Assembly: GCF_025420585.1 (NCBI RefSeq)
Contig: NZ_JAOEGB010000025.1
Coordinates: forward strand, 1 to 64,000
DNA: 64,000 nucleotides
Origin: Planotetraspora sp. A-T 1434
Lineage (GTDB): Bacteria; Actinomycetota; Actinomycetes; Streptosporangiales; Streptosporangiaceae
Reading direction: 5' to 3'
The position numbers were made by a program, and so were the translations under genes. The notes under the pieces are model-generated. The model was not told the origin of the DNA and did no database searches. It worked only from the letters and a program-made list of their open reading frames with translations. Each line of letters starts with the position of its first letter. The first letter of the stretch is position 1. This document shows positions 1-10,604 of the stretch, piece by piece.

Positions 1-528
1 GTTTTCGAAGAAGCGGCGCGGGAGCGGCCACGGCGGAGAGCCGAGCGGGCCCGGCGGGTTAGATCGGCGCGGGGCGGTGGGCGCGACAGAGCGGGCACGG
101 CGCCGGGGCGCGCAGGAGCAGGTGGGGCGCGGCAGGTTGGCGCGGGGGCGGGTGGGTGTAGAGGCCGGCGTAAGACCGTGCCCGAGACCACCGCGCCCGC
201 GAAGGGCCGCGGACGCGGCCTCACCAGACCGCGACTGTCACGGCCGGCCGGAATACCCGCCCGACACCGTGCCTACGGACAGCACAGCACCCTGCCCGGC
301 ATCCCGCCCTCGCCCCATAGCCACCGACAGCACCACGCCGGGCATCGCGCCCACGCCTATAGCCACCGACAGCATCGCGCCCACCCCTACACCCGCGGAC
401 AGCACCACGCCGAGCATCGCGCCCACTCCCTAACCACGGCTGGCACCACGTCGGGGATTGCGGCCGCCCCATACTCGTGGACACCACAGCGGGTCCGTGC
501 AGACTCGCTTCTTTTGCTCAGGGGATGA
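1..528 (+). other. Open low-complexity frame at the window edge, possible 3' end of a gene
   Basis: Frame 1 is open from base 1 to a stop at 526-528. It encodes Arg/Ala/Gly-rich and then His/Ser/Pro-rich sequence with no recognisable domain. Bases about 310-430 hold degenerate direct repeats (ATAGCCACCGACAGCA and related units), so the apparent coding may just reflect GC-rich repeats. The last ten bases overlap the 3' end of the Lrp gene on the other strand. It could be the tail of a gene that starts before the window, or noncoding. I see nothing else in this stretch. Confidence 0.2.
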
Positions 529-982
529 CGGCCGCATTGAGCAGGGGGTCTATTCGAAAGGGGATCTGGGTGGACAGCGCGATCGTGGTGTCGCTGCGCT
601 GGACGGCAGGCGAGGCGAGGATCCTCGCGATGATCTCCTGAAGATGCGGCGTGCTACGCGCGACCACGCGGCAGAGCAGGTCGGCCTGGCCGCTCGTGCC
701 GTACACCTCGAGGATCTCCGGTATGCCCGCCAGCGCCTGGACGGCTTCGGTCAGCTTGCCCTGGGCGATCTGGAGGGACGCGAACGCCAGGATCGGGTAG
801 CCGATCTCCTCGGTCAGAATGGTCGGTCCGAAGTCGCTGATGACGCCGCGCATCGTCAGCTTCTCCAGGCGGGCCTGGACGGTTCCCCGGGCCACGCCGA
901 GCATGCGTGCCAGCTCGGTCAGGCCGATACGCGGATTGGCACGCATAGTGATCAGCAGTCGGCTGTCGAGCGAATCGAGCAT
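518..982 (-). CDS. Lrp/AsnC family transcriptional regulator
   Basis: This 154-residue protein has the usual family length. An N-terminal helix-turn-helix spans about residues 5-50 (LDSRLLITMRANPRIGLTELARMLGVARGTV in outline), followed by a RAM/ligand-binding domain from about residue 65 (ASLQIAQGKLTEAVQAL, then EVYGTSGQADLLCRV). Such proteins form octamers, bind amino acids and control amino-acid metabolism. It is divergent from the phenylalanine hydroxylase gene, and a long inverted repeat lies between them, so local control of phhA (possibly by Phe or Tyr) is a reasonable inference. Confidence 0.9.
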   Translation of the reverse strand: MLDSLDSRLLITMRANPRIGLTELARMLGVARGTVQARLEKLTMRGVISDFGPTILTEEIGYPILAFASLQIAQGKLTEAVQALAGIPEILEVYGTSGQADLLCRVVARSTPHLQEIIARILASPAVQRSDTTIALSTQIPFRIDPLLNAAVIP

Positions 983-1006
983 GCGCCTGAGGCTACGCCG
1001 GATCTA

Positions 1007-1060
1007 GGCGAAACGACCAGCTGATCCGCCAAACAGATCACCATGCTGAGCGTTTCGTCC
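1007..1060. promoter_or_regulatory. Imperfect inverted repeat between lrp and phhA, candidate Lrp operator
   Basis: GGCGAAACGACCAG at 1007-1020 faces CTGAGCGTTTCGTCC at 1046-1060; the GAAACG/CGTTTC arms pair exactly and the outer parts mostly. It lies 25 bp upstream of the lrp start and 55 bp upstream of the preferred phhA start, where an autoregulatory Lrp site would be expected. The upstream ATG at 1043 falls inside it, which argues for the later phhA start. Confidence 0.4.
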
Positions 1061-1114
1061 ACTCCAACTGGTCACTCTTGCCAGCCAATGGGTGACTTGC
1101 TGTCAAATAAGAGT

Positions 1115-1999
1115 ATGTTCGATGAAGCACAGTACTTCGCCCCGGTCGCTACGCGGGATGACGGGTCAGTTGTCGTCGAGCTGGCCAGAACTCATCCCGG
1201 TTTCGCCGACGAGGTCTATCGGAAGCGGCGGAACGCGATCGCCGCGCTGGCCCTCGGCTACAGGCCGGGCGCGCCCATTCCTCACGCCGAGTACACCGAC
1301 GAAGAGCACCGCGTGTGGGCTCTCGTCACGAAGGAACTCGCGGTCAAGCATGGCAAGTACGCGGTGCGCGAGTTCCTCGACGCGGCTCGACGGCTCGGCC
1401 TGCCGAAGGACCGCATCCCGCAACTGCAGGAGGTCAGCGAGCTGCTCCAGCCGCTCACCGGGTTCCGTTACGTGCCGGCGGCCGGGCTGGTCCCGCTCAG
1501 AGAGTTCTACAGCGTCCTGGCGGACGGCCTGTTCCACTCCACGCAGTACATCCGGCACCACTCGGTGCCCTTCTACACTCCGGAGCCCGACGTCATCCAC
1601 GAGGTGATCGGGCATGCGAACACGCTCGCCTCGCCGCGCTTCGCGAAGCTGTACCGGCTCGCGGGCCGGGCGGCGCGGAGGGTCGAGACGGATGAGGCGT
1701 TGGAGTTCGTCTCGAAGGTGTTCTGGTTCACGCTGGAGTTCGGCGTCATGCGGGAGAGCGGGGAGCTCAAGGCGTACGGCGCGGGCATTCTGAGCTCGTA
1801 CGGGGAGATCGAGGAGTTCCGGGGGATGGACATCCGTCCCCTCGATCTCGCTGTCATGGGCACCACGTCGTACGACATCACGAAATATCAGGAAGTTCTT
1901 TTCGAGGCGGCCTCGCTCGACCACCTCGAAGACCTGGTCGGCACGTTTTGGGATACCTGTGACGACGACATGATCGCTCGCCTCGCGTCACCCCGCTGA
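1115..1999 (+). CDS. phhA: Phenylalanine 4-monooxygenase
   Basis: This is a tetrahydrobiopterin-dependent, non-haem iron enzyme that converts phenylalanine to tyrosine. With the start at 1115 it has 294 residues, like single-domain bacterial enzymes. The iron ligands are visible as HEVIGH (H162 and H167) and FTLEFGV (E208), with the pterin-side motif PFYTPEPDVIH just before. An in-frame ATG at 1043 would add 24 unconserved residues and overlap the likely operator, so 1115 (MFDEAQYF) is preferred, though its ribosome binding site is weak. It is divergent from an Lrp regulator. The next gene is convergent. Confidence 0.93.
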   Translation: MFDEAQYFAPVATRDDGSVVVELARTHPGFADEVYRKRRNAIAALALGYRPGAPIPHAEYTDEEHRVWALVTKELAVKHGKYAVREFLDAARRLGLPKDRIPQLQEVSELLQPLTGFRYVPAAGLVPLREFYSVLADGLFHSTQYIRHHSVPFYTPEPDVIHEVIGHANTLASPRFAKLYRLAGRAARRVETDEALEFVSKVFWFTLEFGVMRESGELKAYGAGILSSYGEIEEFRGMDIRPLDLAVMGTTSYDITKYQEVLFEAASLDHLEDLVGTFWDTCDDDMIARLASPR

Positions 2000-2023
2000 A
2001 CGTCCACTCGCCAACACACCGCC

Positions 2024-2064
2024 GAGCGCCCGTTCGCCGAAGGCCGCTGAGCGCCCGTTCGCCG
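2024..2064. repeat. 25-bp direct repeat between phhA and the glycosidase
   Basis: GAGCGCCCGTTCGCCG occurs at 2024-2039 and again at 2049-2064 in the 220-bp space between two convergent genes. A second short pair, CGTCATGCCTCAG, follows at about 2111 and 2134. No clear terminator hairpin with a T-run is present. Confidence 0.6.
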
Positions 2065-2219
2065 CAGGCCACCGTAGCGCCCGCGCGGCGTGACGCCTCA
2101 GCTCGCGCAGCGTCATGCCTCAGGTCGCATGGCGTCATGCCTCAGCGCGGCGTCGCATCACCGTGCTCGCCTGTTCCCGCAGCCGAGCACAATGGCGTCG
2201 ACGCCGCCGAGCGCCTCGA

Positions 2220-3689
2220 TCAGGGCTGGCCGACGATCAGGAGCGCGTCGCCGACGCCTCGTTCGACGCCGTCGGACGGGTGGTTCACGACCTTCTTGCC
2301 GATCACCATCGCGCTCGAACCGCCGCCGTCCAGGTTGACCGCATCGCGTGCCCCGAGCCAGCGCATGATCTGGGCCGCCTCGAAGAAGGATGCGCCCACG
2401 GTCGTCCCGGGGGCCCGGCCGTCGACGACGGCAATGATGAGCTTGCCCGACTTCGTGACGCCCGCCAGGGTGCGGGGGTGACGGCGAAGGATCATGTTGA
2501 CGTTCGCCATGCCGTCACGGAACGCGGTGATCGATATCTGGCCGCCGCGGACCAGCCCGATCGCTCCGCCGATGATGTTCGTCTCCGGGGTGAGGGGGAT
2601 GGCCTTGTGGGTCCGTAGATCGGTGACCTGAGTGGTGACCTTGATGGTCGCGGTCTCGCCGGCGTGCTCCCAGAGCCAGTCCGCGGCCGTGCCGACTCCA
2701 TGGAGCACCCGCGTGCCGCGCGCGACCGGGGCACCCGGGTCGCGGACCTCTGTCACCTTGCCGGACGCGTCCAGCACGGCCTCGACTCCGTCGTCCACGG
2801 GAGTGGCCCGGCCGAGCTCCTCGGTGTACATCACCAGCTCGTCCGGCTTCGGGACGCGGTTGAGGCCGGTGACCGCCACGGCGGCCCCGTCGTTCGACCG
2901 CGCCACCACGAGCGACGACAGCTCGGTGACGCGTGCCGTACGGCCCTTGAGGACCAGGCCGACGCGGCCGGATACGGCCTCGCTGAGCAGTTTGCCCCCT
3001 ACGACGGAGATCCCGGTGGGGTCGCCGCGGAACTCTGTCAGCGTATGGATGTCGAAGAACCCGCCGTTGACGCCGGCGATGGCCTTGACCGAGGCGGCCA
3101 TCGCGGAGACCTTCTCACGCTTGGCGACCCCGGTGCCGATCGACGACCGGAGGGAGCCGCGGAAGGTCCGGGGATCGATCGTGATTATCCGCACACTCCA
3201 GGGGCCCGTCGTCTGAAAGCCGTCGTCGCCCGTGAAGTCGACCTTGGCGCCGATGCCCGCGTCCTTGAGCTGCTTGACGACGTCGGCCGCCTCGGCCTTC
3301 TTCTCCAGCGGCCAGCTTCCCAGCCGCACCATGAAGTAGTCGGCGGCCGGGAAGTCCGCCACGGCGGGCCGGGTGAATTTCACAATCGTCGGGCTGAACC
3401 CGGCCTCCTGTACGGCCTGGGCCTGGCTCTGCGCGGTGGCCTCGGAGAAGGCGTCCTTGCCGCCGACCACGACGCTCACCGTGTAGCCGTCCTTGGACTG
3501 GCCGTGCTTCAGCGTGAAGTAGTCGACGCCGGGCGCGAGGCTCTTGGCGGCCGTCTTCGAAATTCCCGGCTCACCGAGCGGGAAGCTCGACGACGGTAAA
3601 CCGGTGACGGGGTCGGCGAGCGCCGGAGCTGTGAGGGTGGTCATCGTGAGAGCCAGGGTGGCGACTCCGACGATCAGGCGGCGGCTCAT
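2220..3689 (-). CDS. Secreted phosphodiester glycosidase (NAGPA-domain) protein
   Basis: The start at 3689 has a good ribosome binding site (GGGGAGA, 5-6 nt away); an ATG at 3704 would add five residues. A signal peptide ends at APALA, about residue 25. Residues about 60-150 look like two SPOR-like halves (YTVSVVVGGKDAF..., YFMVRLGSWPLEKKAEA). From about 165 to the end is a phosphodiester glycosidase domain: VNGGFFDI, NIIGGAIGLVRGG, VVDGRAPGTT and the closing NLDGGGSSAMV. Family members cleave GlcNAc-phosphodiester-type linkages or act on cell-envelope glycans; the substrate here is unknown. It is probably exported to the envelope. Confidence 0.85.
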   Translation of the reverse strand: MSRRLIVGVATLALTMTTLTAPALADPVTGLPSSSFPLGEPGISKTAAKSLAPGVDYFTLKHGQSKDGYTVSVVVGGKDAFSEATAQSQAQAVQEAGFSPTIVKFTRPAVADFPAADYFMVRLGSWPLEKKAEAADVVKQLKDAGIGAKVDFTGDDGFQTTGPWSVRIITIDPRTFRGSLRSSIGTGVAKREKVSAMAASVKAIAGVNGGFFDIHTLTEFRGDPTGISVVGGKLLSEAVSGRVGLVLKGRTARVTELSSLVVARSNDGAAVAVTGLNRVPKPDELVMYTEELGRATPVDDGVEAVLDASGKVTEVRDPGAPVARGTRVLHGVGTAADWLWEHAGETATIKVTTQVTDLRTHKAIPLTPETNIIGGAIGLVRGGQISITAFRDGMANVNMILRRHPRTLAGVTKSGKLIIAVVDGRAPGTTVGASFFEAAQIMRWLGARDAVNLDGGGSSAMVIGKKVVNHPSDGVERGVGDALLIVGQP

Positions 3690-3878
3690 GCGGTTTCTCC
3701 CCATTCGTGATCCTCAAAGGGACCATCGTGGCGAGAATGGCCGTTGCAGTGGGGTGAAACGCGCCAAACAGCATGAGAAATCCGCCGCCTCGTTACCCGA
3801 GACAACCGTCAAAACCGGTTAAACGGCGTAAAACGCTTTCTAATCGGATAAACCGGGCATGGGGCAGGAAGTGTCGCA
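3690..3878. other. Leader region of the glycosidase gene
   Basis: This stretch separates two minus-strand genes and is A/T-richer than its surroundings. It holds an 8-bp palindrome AACCGGTT at 3813-3820 and several AAAACG-type words. It presumably contains the glycosidase promoter. I cannot recognise a known riboswitch or operator in it. Confidence 0.4.
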
Positions 3879-4130
3879 TCACGGACTCCCAGCGTCGATC
3901 TCGCGGGCCCGCCGTACGAACTCCTGGGCGGATCGGGCCTCCACGTGGATCAGGATCCCGTTGTGGCGCGACACCCCCCAGTAGTGCGTCGTCGCCTGGC
4001 CCCACCAGATCGTCCAGCGGGGGAAACGGGCGGACAGCGCACGGACCACGATGGCGGGGCTGATTTGAGGTTCGCTCGTCGTCTGCACTCTTTGAGACAA
4101 GCACGAATCACCCTGTAAACGCGAGCACAC
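3879..4130 (-). CDS. Small conserved hypothetical protein
   Basis: This is a short protein of 83 residues, or 69 if it starts at the GTG at 4088. The segment from about residue 24, AIVVRALSARFPRWTIWWGQ, then THYWGVSRHNGILIHVEARS and EFVRRAREID, has the rhythm of a folded alpha/beta protein. It recalls short actinomycete hypotheticals that pair a 'FPxWxIWWG' strand with a downstream strand. An overlapping frame on the same strand (3793-4104) is Pro/Arg-rich and less convincing. Function unknown. Confidence 0.45.
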   Translation of the reverse strand: MCSRLQGDSCLSQRVQTTSEPQISPAIVVRALSARFPRWTIWWGQATTHYWGVSRHNGILIHVEARSAQEFVRRAREIDAGSP

Positions 4131-4149
4131 GCAGAGTGGCGACGTGACA

Positions 4150-4178
4150 TAGGTCTTACACCTGGAGAGGCAGACCTA
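4150..4178. promoter_or_regulatory. Inverted repeat TAGGTCT-N15-AGACCTA
   Basis: Perfect 7-bp arms lie at 4150-4156 and 4172-4178, just upstream of the small gene above and beyond the 3' end of pucR. It could be an operator or part of a transcript hairpin; there is no T-run. Between it and pucR are tandem copies of CAAGGCTTTCCGG (about 4235-4285). Confidence 0.35.
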
Positions 4179-4283
4179 CCTCAGCGTATTCGCCTATTCG
4201 CGAGGGCCCCCGCCGCCGACGCCGGGACCGCCCCGGGCAAGGCTTCGCGGCCAAGGCTTTCCGGCAAGGCTTTCCGGCAAGGC

Positions 4284-5894
4284 CTACGGGGTCTCGCGGC
4301 GGAACGTCTCCAGGGCCAGCAGTGCGACGTGGAGGGACAGGCACGACTCGACGTCGTCCAGGTCGGTGTCCAGGATGCGCTCCAGCCGCCGGAGCCGGTC
4401 GTAGAAGGCCGGCCGGGACAGATGGGCCTTCTGCGCGGCCACGGCCTTGTTTCGCCCGGCGTCCAGATAGATCCGCAGGATCCGGGTGAGATCGCCGTGC
4501 CGTTGCGCGTCGTGGGTGAGCAGCGCGCCGAGCTCCCGCTCGGCGAACGTCTGCAGCCGCGCGTCATCTCGCAGGAGGTGCAGCAGGCCGCGCAGCCGCA
4601 GATCCGGGAGGCGGTAGAACGCCCGGCCGTCGGGCTGGCGCACCGCCACCTCGGCGACCTGCTCGGCCTCCAGGAAGCTGCGCCGTACGTCCTTGATCGA
4701 CTCGACGACGGACCCGGCCGCCAGCACGAACGCCGTGGGGAACGTCGCCCGCAGACGGTCGGCGAGCGCGCTCAGCGCGGTCTCGGCGAGCGAGCGCGGC
4801 GGGAGGGGCAGGAGCACCCCGACCCGGCTCTGGTCGAGCGCGCCGACGAGCGCGGGCAGCCGGGCGTCCCGGCACGCGGCCGCGGTCGCCTCGGCCAGCT
4901 CGCCCAGCTTGGCCTGCTCTCCCAAGGCGGTGCCGCTGGAGGAGGTGAGCCGGATGACGGCGCTGATCAGCTTCCGGCCGGTCAGCGGAACGCCGACGGC
5001 GCGGGCGCGGGCGGCGGCCTCGTCGGGATCGGAGTAGGTGTGAGTGAGGATGCCGGCGATGATCGTGCCGTGGGCCTGCCGTTCGAGGGACTCCTGGTGG
5101 CGCTCCAGCAGCCGGCTCAGGGCGAGCGTGGTGGCCGCGCGCTCCGCGAGGACGATGTCGCGCGGGGTGGGGGAGGAGTCGGAGAGCAGGATCAGCCGCC
5201 CCCAGTCCTGCCCGCGCGCGCCGACAATGGTGACCAGCCACCCGGCGCCGGCGTCGTAGGCCGTCCGCTCCACGGGTGAGACGGCGCGGGAGCGGGTCTC
5301 CCAGTTGGCGAGCAGCGTGCCGGTGTCGCCTCCGGCGGCGTCGCAGGCGAGCACCTGGTGGGCCAGGTTCTCCAGCAGTACGGGACGCCCGGAGAAGCGC
5401 GCCACCTGAGCGAGGACCTCGGCCGGAGAGGCGCCCTCGACCGACAGCTCGGTGAAGACCTCGTGAAGCTGCTCGGAGGCGCGCAGTTCCTGTAGCTGGA
5501 TGTCGATGATCCGAGCGTGGACCGACTCGGTGATCTGGACGAACGGCGTCTCGCGCGCCAGCGTGATCAGCGGCAGGCCGTGCTCCTCGGCGGCCTTGAC
5601 GACGGCCCGGGGCAGCTCGCGGACGAACCGGCGGCCCAGCTCGACGATCAGCCCGGAGGCCCCCACGGCGGCCAGGTCGGAGATGTAGTCCGCGAGCTTG
5701 TCGGGCTCGGCGGGAAGGGCGACGCCCGTCGTCAGCACCAGCTCGCCGCCGCGCAGGAGATGCGCGATGTCGCTGATCTCTCCGACGTGAACCCAGCGGA
5801 CCCTGGTGTCGAGCCGGTCGCCACCCGCGACGACGCGCGGGTTGCCGCGACGGACGGCGTCCAACGCGAGCACGTCGGCGACGGTGGGCAGCAT
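4284..5894 (-). CDS. PucR family transcriptional regulator
   Basis: This is a 536-residue protein with the full PucR layout. The N-terminal purine-catabolism-regulator-like domain covers residues 1-125 (MLPTVADVLALDAVRRGNPRVV, GGELVLTTGVALP). A GGDEF-like/CdaR middle domain follows, and the C-terminal HTH_30 motif is at about 475-530 (LRIYLDAGRNKAVAAQKAHL, RPAFYDRLRRLERILDTDLDD). PucR proteins activate purine, pyrimidine or amine catabolic genes in response to a pathway compound. It is divergent from the aminotransferase/semialdehyde dehydrogenase pair, which is the likely target. Confidence 0.93.
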   Translation of the reverse strand: MLPTVADVLALDAVRRGNPRVVAGGDRLDTRVRWVHVGEISDIAHLLRGGELVLTTGVALPAEPDKLADYISDLAAVGASGLIVELGRRFVRELPRAVVKAAEEHGLPLITLARETPFVQITESVHARIIDIQLQELRASEQLHEVFTELSVEGASPAEVLAQVARFSGRPVLLENLAHQVLACDAAGGDTGTLLANWETRSRAVSPVERTAYDAGAGWLVTIVGARGQDWGRLILLSDSSPTPRDIVLAERAATTLALSRLLERHQESLERQAHGTIIAGILTHTYSDPDEAAARARAVGVPLTGRKLISAVIRLTSSSGTALGEQAKLGELAEATAAACRDARLPALVGALDQSRVGVLLPLPPRSLAETALSALADRLRATFPTAFVLAAGSVVESIKDVRRSFLEAEQVAEVAVRQPDGRAFYRLPDLRLRGLLHLLRDDARLQTFAERELGALLTHDAQRHGDLTRILRIYLDAGRNKAVAAQKAHLSRPAFYDRLRRLERILDTDLDDVESCLSLHVALLALETFRRETP

Positions 5895-6218
5895 GTACAG
5901 AGGCTACCTGATCATAATGTAAAGACGATGGGTCACTAGCTGACAAGGTGAGAGCTCCTGGCCGCCGCGCGAGAGCCCCTGCCGAGGACCGCCGCAGCCT
6001 CCCCATCGCCGGAGCCATCGCGGTCTGCACGTGGGGGATGTCAGTGCCCGCCGCCTTGACGGCGTTCAGCCAGGCGACCTCGGGGATCGTGGCGCCCTTG
6101 AGCTGCCCGTACGGCTGCCGCCCGCCCCGCGGCAGCGGTACCACTATGTAAGGGAGAATCGAACTATCCCGACACGATGCTGGTATGAGGCATGGCCTGC
6201 AGCCGGGATACTTGGTGT
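5895..6218. promoter_or_regulatory. Divergent control region of pucR and the aminotransferase operon, with a possible gene remnant
   Basis: The 324-bp space must hold both promoters. Read on the minus strand from about 6144 to 5990 it gives GGRQPYGQLKGATIPEVAWL, then NAVKAAGTDIPHVQTAMAPA. This resembles the C-terminal part of ketopantoate-reductase-type (PanE/ApbA) proteins but is followed by no domain and runs out of frame into pucR. I read it as a possible decayed fragment. No clear palindrome was found. Confidence 0.35.
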
Positions 6219-7530
6219 ATGTCCGCTTCCTCCCATAATCCTGCTGAGACCGCTGGCCTTCTCGCGCGGCATCGCGCCGTCATGCCGAACTGGATGGCCC
6301 TCTACTACGACGAGCCCATCGAGATCGTCAGCGGTAAGGGCAACCGCGTCGTCGACGCGTCGGGGAAGAGCTACCTCGACTTCTTCGCCGGGATCCTGAC
6401 CAACATGATCGGGTATGACGTGCCCGAGGTGCGGGAGGCCGTCGAGCGGCAACTGGCCACCGGGATCGTCCACACCTCCACGCTCTACCTGCTGCGCGGC
6501 CAGATCGAGCTGGCCGAGAAGATCGCCCGCCTCTCGGGCATCCCGGACGCCAAGGTCTTCTTCACCAACTCCGGCACCGAGGCCAACGAGACGGCGCTGC
6601 TGCTCGCGACCTACGCCCGCAAGTCGGACCAGGTTCTGGCCATGCGGCAGAGCTACCACGGCCGGTCGTTCGGCGCCGTCGGCGTGACGTCGAACCGCTC
6701 GTGGAAGAACAACTCCCTGTCGCCGCTGAACGTGCACTTCCTGCATGGCGCCGACCGGCACCTCACCCAGTTCCGCGGGCTGTCGGACGCCGACTACATC
6801 GCGGCCTGCGTCGACGACCTGCGCCACGTGCTGTCCACCGCCGTCTCCAAGGACGTCGCCGCGCTGATCGCCGAGCCGATCCAGGGAGTCGGCGGCTTCA
6901 CCATGGCCCCCGAGGGCCTGTTCGCCGCCTACAAGGAGGTCCTCGACGAAGAGGGCATCCTGTTCATCTCGGACGAGGTCCAGACCGGCTGGGGCCGTAC
7001 GGGCTCGGCGTTCTTCGGCATCCACAACCACGGCGTGACGCCGGACATGCTGACCTTCGCCAAGGGTCTCGGGAACGGCTTCGCCGTTGGCGGCATCGTG
7101 GCCCGCGGCGACCTGATGGACCAGCTGCACGCCACCGGCCTGAGCACGTTCGGCGGCAACCCGATCTCGATGGCGGCCGCCAACGCGACCCTCGACTACG
7201 TGCTCGATCACGACCTGCAGGCCAACGCCGCGCGGACCGGCGAGATCATCATCAGCGGGCTGCGTGAGGCCGCGCCGCGGCTGCCCATCGTCGGCGACGT
7301 CCGGGGCAAGGGCCTCATGTTCGCCGTCGAGCTGGTGGACCCCGCCACCGGACAGCCGGCCCCCGCCCTGGCCGCGCGCTTCATGGAGGAGACCAAGAAG
7401 CTCGGCCTGCTCGCCGGCAAGGGCGGCCTCTACGGCAACACCCTCCGCATGGCCCCCCCGCTCACGCTCACCGAGGACGAGGCCCGCGAGGGCCTGGGCA
7501 TCCTCGTCACCGCTCTGGAGATCGTCAACG

Positions 7531-7544
<14 letters not shown>
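6219..7544 (+). CDS. Class III aminotransferase (beta-alanine/GABA or alanine-glyoxylate type)
   Basis: This PLP-dependent transaminase has 441 residues. It shows the class III signature FISDEVQTGWGRTG, with the PLP lysine in TFAKGLGNG about 30 residues later. N-terminal ADGNS-like and TNSGTEANETALLLA motifs are also clear. The start at 6219 (MSASSHNPAETAGLL) begins where family members do; a start at 6192 would add nine odd residues. Its 3' end overlaps the next gene by 14 nt. Pairing with a CoA-acylating semialdehyde dehydrogenase suggests beta-alanine or beta-aminoisobutyrate as substrate (reductive pyrimidine or valine breakdown), giving malonic or methylmalonic semialdehyde. That substrate is an inference. 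Confidence 0.88.
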
Positions 7545-9036
<1,492 letters not shown>

Positions 9037-9115
9037 CGCGGCATCGTCCCCGCACGATGATGGGCGCCACGGGCCAGTAGGCTCGTGGCGTCCGTCTTGT
9101 GAGGGGGTCGTCCGA

Positions 9116-10477
9116 GTGGCGCTTCGCCGTACACGCCTGGTGGCCGCGGTCGCGGCGGCCGGGTTCCTGGCCTCGGCGTGCGGCGGGACGGGCTCGGCCG
9201 GCATGGCGGGGGCCACACCGGACGTGGAGGCAGCGGCGGCCGTCGCAGGCACCCCGGGCACTCCGGGTGCCCCCGGCAGCCCCGGAACCGGAGGCACCCC
9301 GCTCGCCACGCCCACGACCCCCACGCCCGTCTCCACGGCGACGGCCACGGCGGGTCACGGCGAGGGGACGCTCACCGTGCTGGCGCTCAACGGCTACGTC
9401 GAGTGGGGCGGCACCGACCCCACGGTCAACTGGGTCAGGGGGTTCGAGGCCCGGACCGGCTGCAAGATCAGCCTCAAGTACTACGACCCCGGCCAGGCGC
9501 CCCCGCCGGACGACTTCGCGCCGGCCTCGTTCGACGTGATCTCCGCGACCCCCGAGCTCGCCGGCAAGCTGATCGGCGAGCGGAAGGTCGCGCCCCTCGA
9601 CACGACGCTCGTCGACGGCTACGACAAGATCCCCAAACGGCTCCGCGGGCTCCGGGCCTTCACCCAGGACGACCGCGTGTACGGCGTGCCGTACCTGTGG
9701 GGCCTCAACGAGGTGCTCTACGACACCACCAAGGTGGACCCGGAGGACGCCGGGGCCATCTTCAAGGACAAGGGGCCCGTCCTCTTCAGGGACAGCCCGC
9801 TGTCCATCGCGGACGCCGCGCTGGTCCTCAAGAGCCGCGGCATGGACATCAAGGACCCCTTCGAGCTCACGCCGGCCCAGCTCGACGCGGCACTGGCCCT
9901 CTTCTCCGCCGGGAAACCCTCCGCCGGGCCGGCCGGGAGTCCATCCGCCGGCCCCTCGGCGGGCTCTTCCACCGGCTCTTCCACCGGCTCTTCCGCCCGG
10001 CCTTCTGCTGGGGCTTCCGGTCGGGCTTCTGGCGGGCTTTCCGGTGCGTCGGGTGAGCGGGCCTACTGGCGCGACCCCATCGAGGTGGTGGAGGGCTTCG
10101 CCTCCGGTTCCGTACGGCTGGCCGAGGGCACGCCGTACCACCTGGACGTGCTCAAGCGCGGGCACAAGCCCGTGGAGGCACTCGGCGAACGTCCGGTGAC
10201 CGGCTGGGTGGACTCCTGGATGGTGTCCTCCGCCGCCGCGCATCCGGCGTGCGCCGCCCAGTGGCTCAGCTGGACGGCCTCGGCGGACGTCCAGAGGAAG
10301 GCGTCCGCCTGGGTGGGGCTCGCCCCCGCCAATCCCGGCGCCTGCACCGGCCGCACGCGCCGGATCTGCGCCGACTATCGCGTGGGCGAGCCCCATGAGT
10401 TCAAGGGCGTCTACTTCGCCGCCCGCCCGGCCGACTACACCCAGTGGGCCGAGCGCTGGCGGCAACTCGTCGGCTGA
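9116..10477 (+). CDS. Lipoprotein solute-binding protein, spermidine/putrescine type, with a Ser-rich insert
   Basis: A 453-residue protein starts at a GTG with GAGGGGG 8 nt upstream. It has a lipoprotein signal (lipobox LASAC, Cys22), then a Gly/Pro/Thr/Ala-rich linker to about residue 80, and then a PotD-like periplasmic-binding fold (LTVLALNGYVEWGG, FDVISATPELAGKLI, VPYLWGLNEVLYDTTKVDPE). At about residues 265-313 the fold is interrupted by a Ser/Ala/Gly-rich insert built from 12-bp repeats (GGCTCTTCCACC). It then resumes (YWRDPIEVVEGFASGSVRLA). No ABC permease or ATPase gene is next to it, so the substrate and transporter are unknown. Confidence 0.82.
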   Translation: MALRRTRLVAAVAAAGFLASACGGTGSAGMAGATPDVEAAAAVAGTPGTPGAPGSPGTGGTPLATPTTPTPVSTATATAGHGEGTLTVLALNGYVEWGGTDPTVNWVRGFEARTGCKISLKYYDPGQAPPPDDFAPASFDVISATPELAGKLIGERKVAPLDTTLVDGYDKIPKRLRGLRAFTQDDRVYGVPYLWGLNEVLYDTTKVDPEDAGAIFKDKGPVLFRDSPLSIADAALVLKSRGMDIKDPFELTPAQLDAALALFSAGKPSAGPAGSPSAGPSAGSSTGSSTGSSARPSAGASGRASGGLSGASGERAYWRDPIEVVEGFASGSVRLAEGTPYHLDVLKRGHKPVEALGERPVTGWVDSWMVSSAAAHPACAAQWLSWTASADVQRKASAWVGLAPANPGACTGRTRRICADYRVGEPHEFKGVYFAARPADYTQWAERWRQLVG

Positions 10478-10604
10478 CCCCTGCTCGGCTCGGGCCCCTG
10501 CTTGCCTCACGACCCTGCTTGCCTCACGTTTGGCCGGCGCTCCACCTTCTGGGCCATCACCGTCATCGGCGTCATCGCCACCTACCGATCTTGACGGTTC
10601 CCCT

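Noticed and set aside
3793-4104. 103-codon frame overlapping the small protein at 3879-4130
   Set aside because: It is Pro/Arg/Asp-rich with no structural pattern, while the other frame reads like a folded protein.
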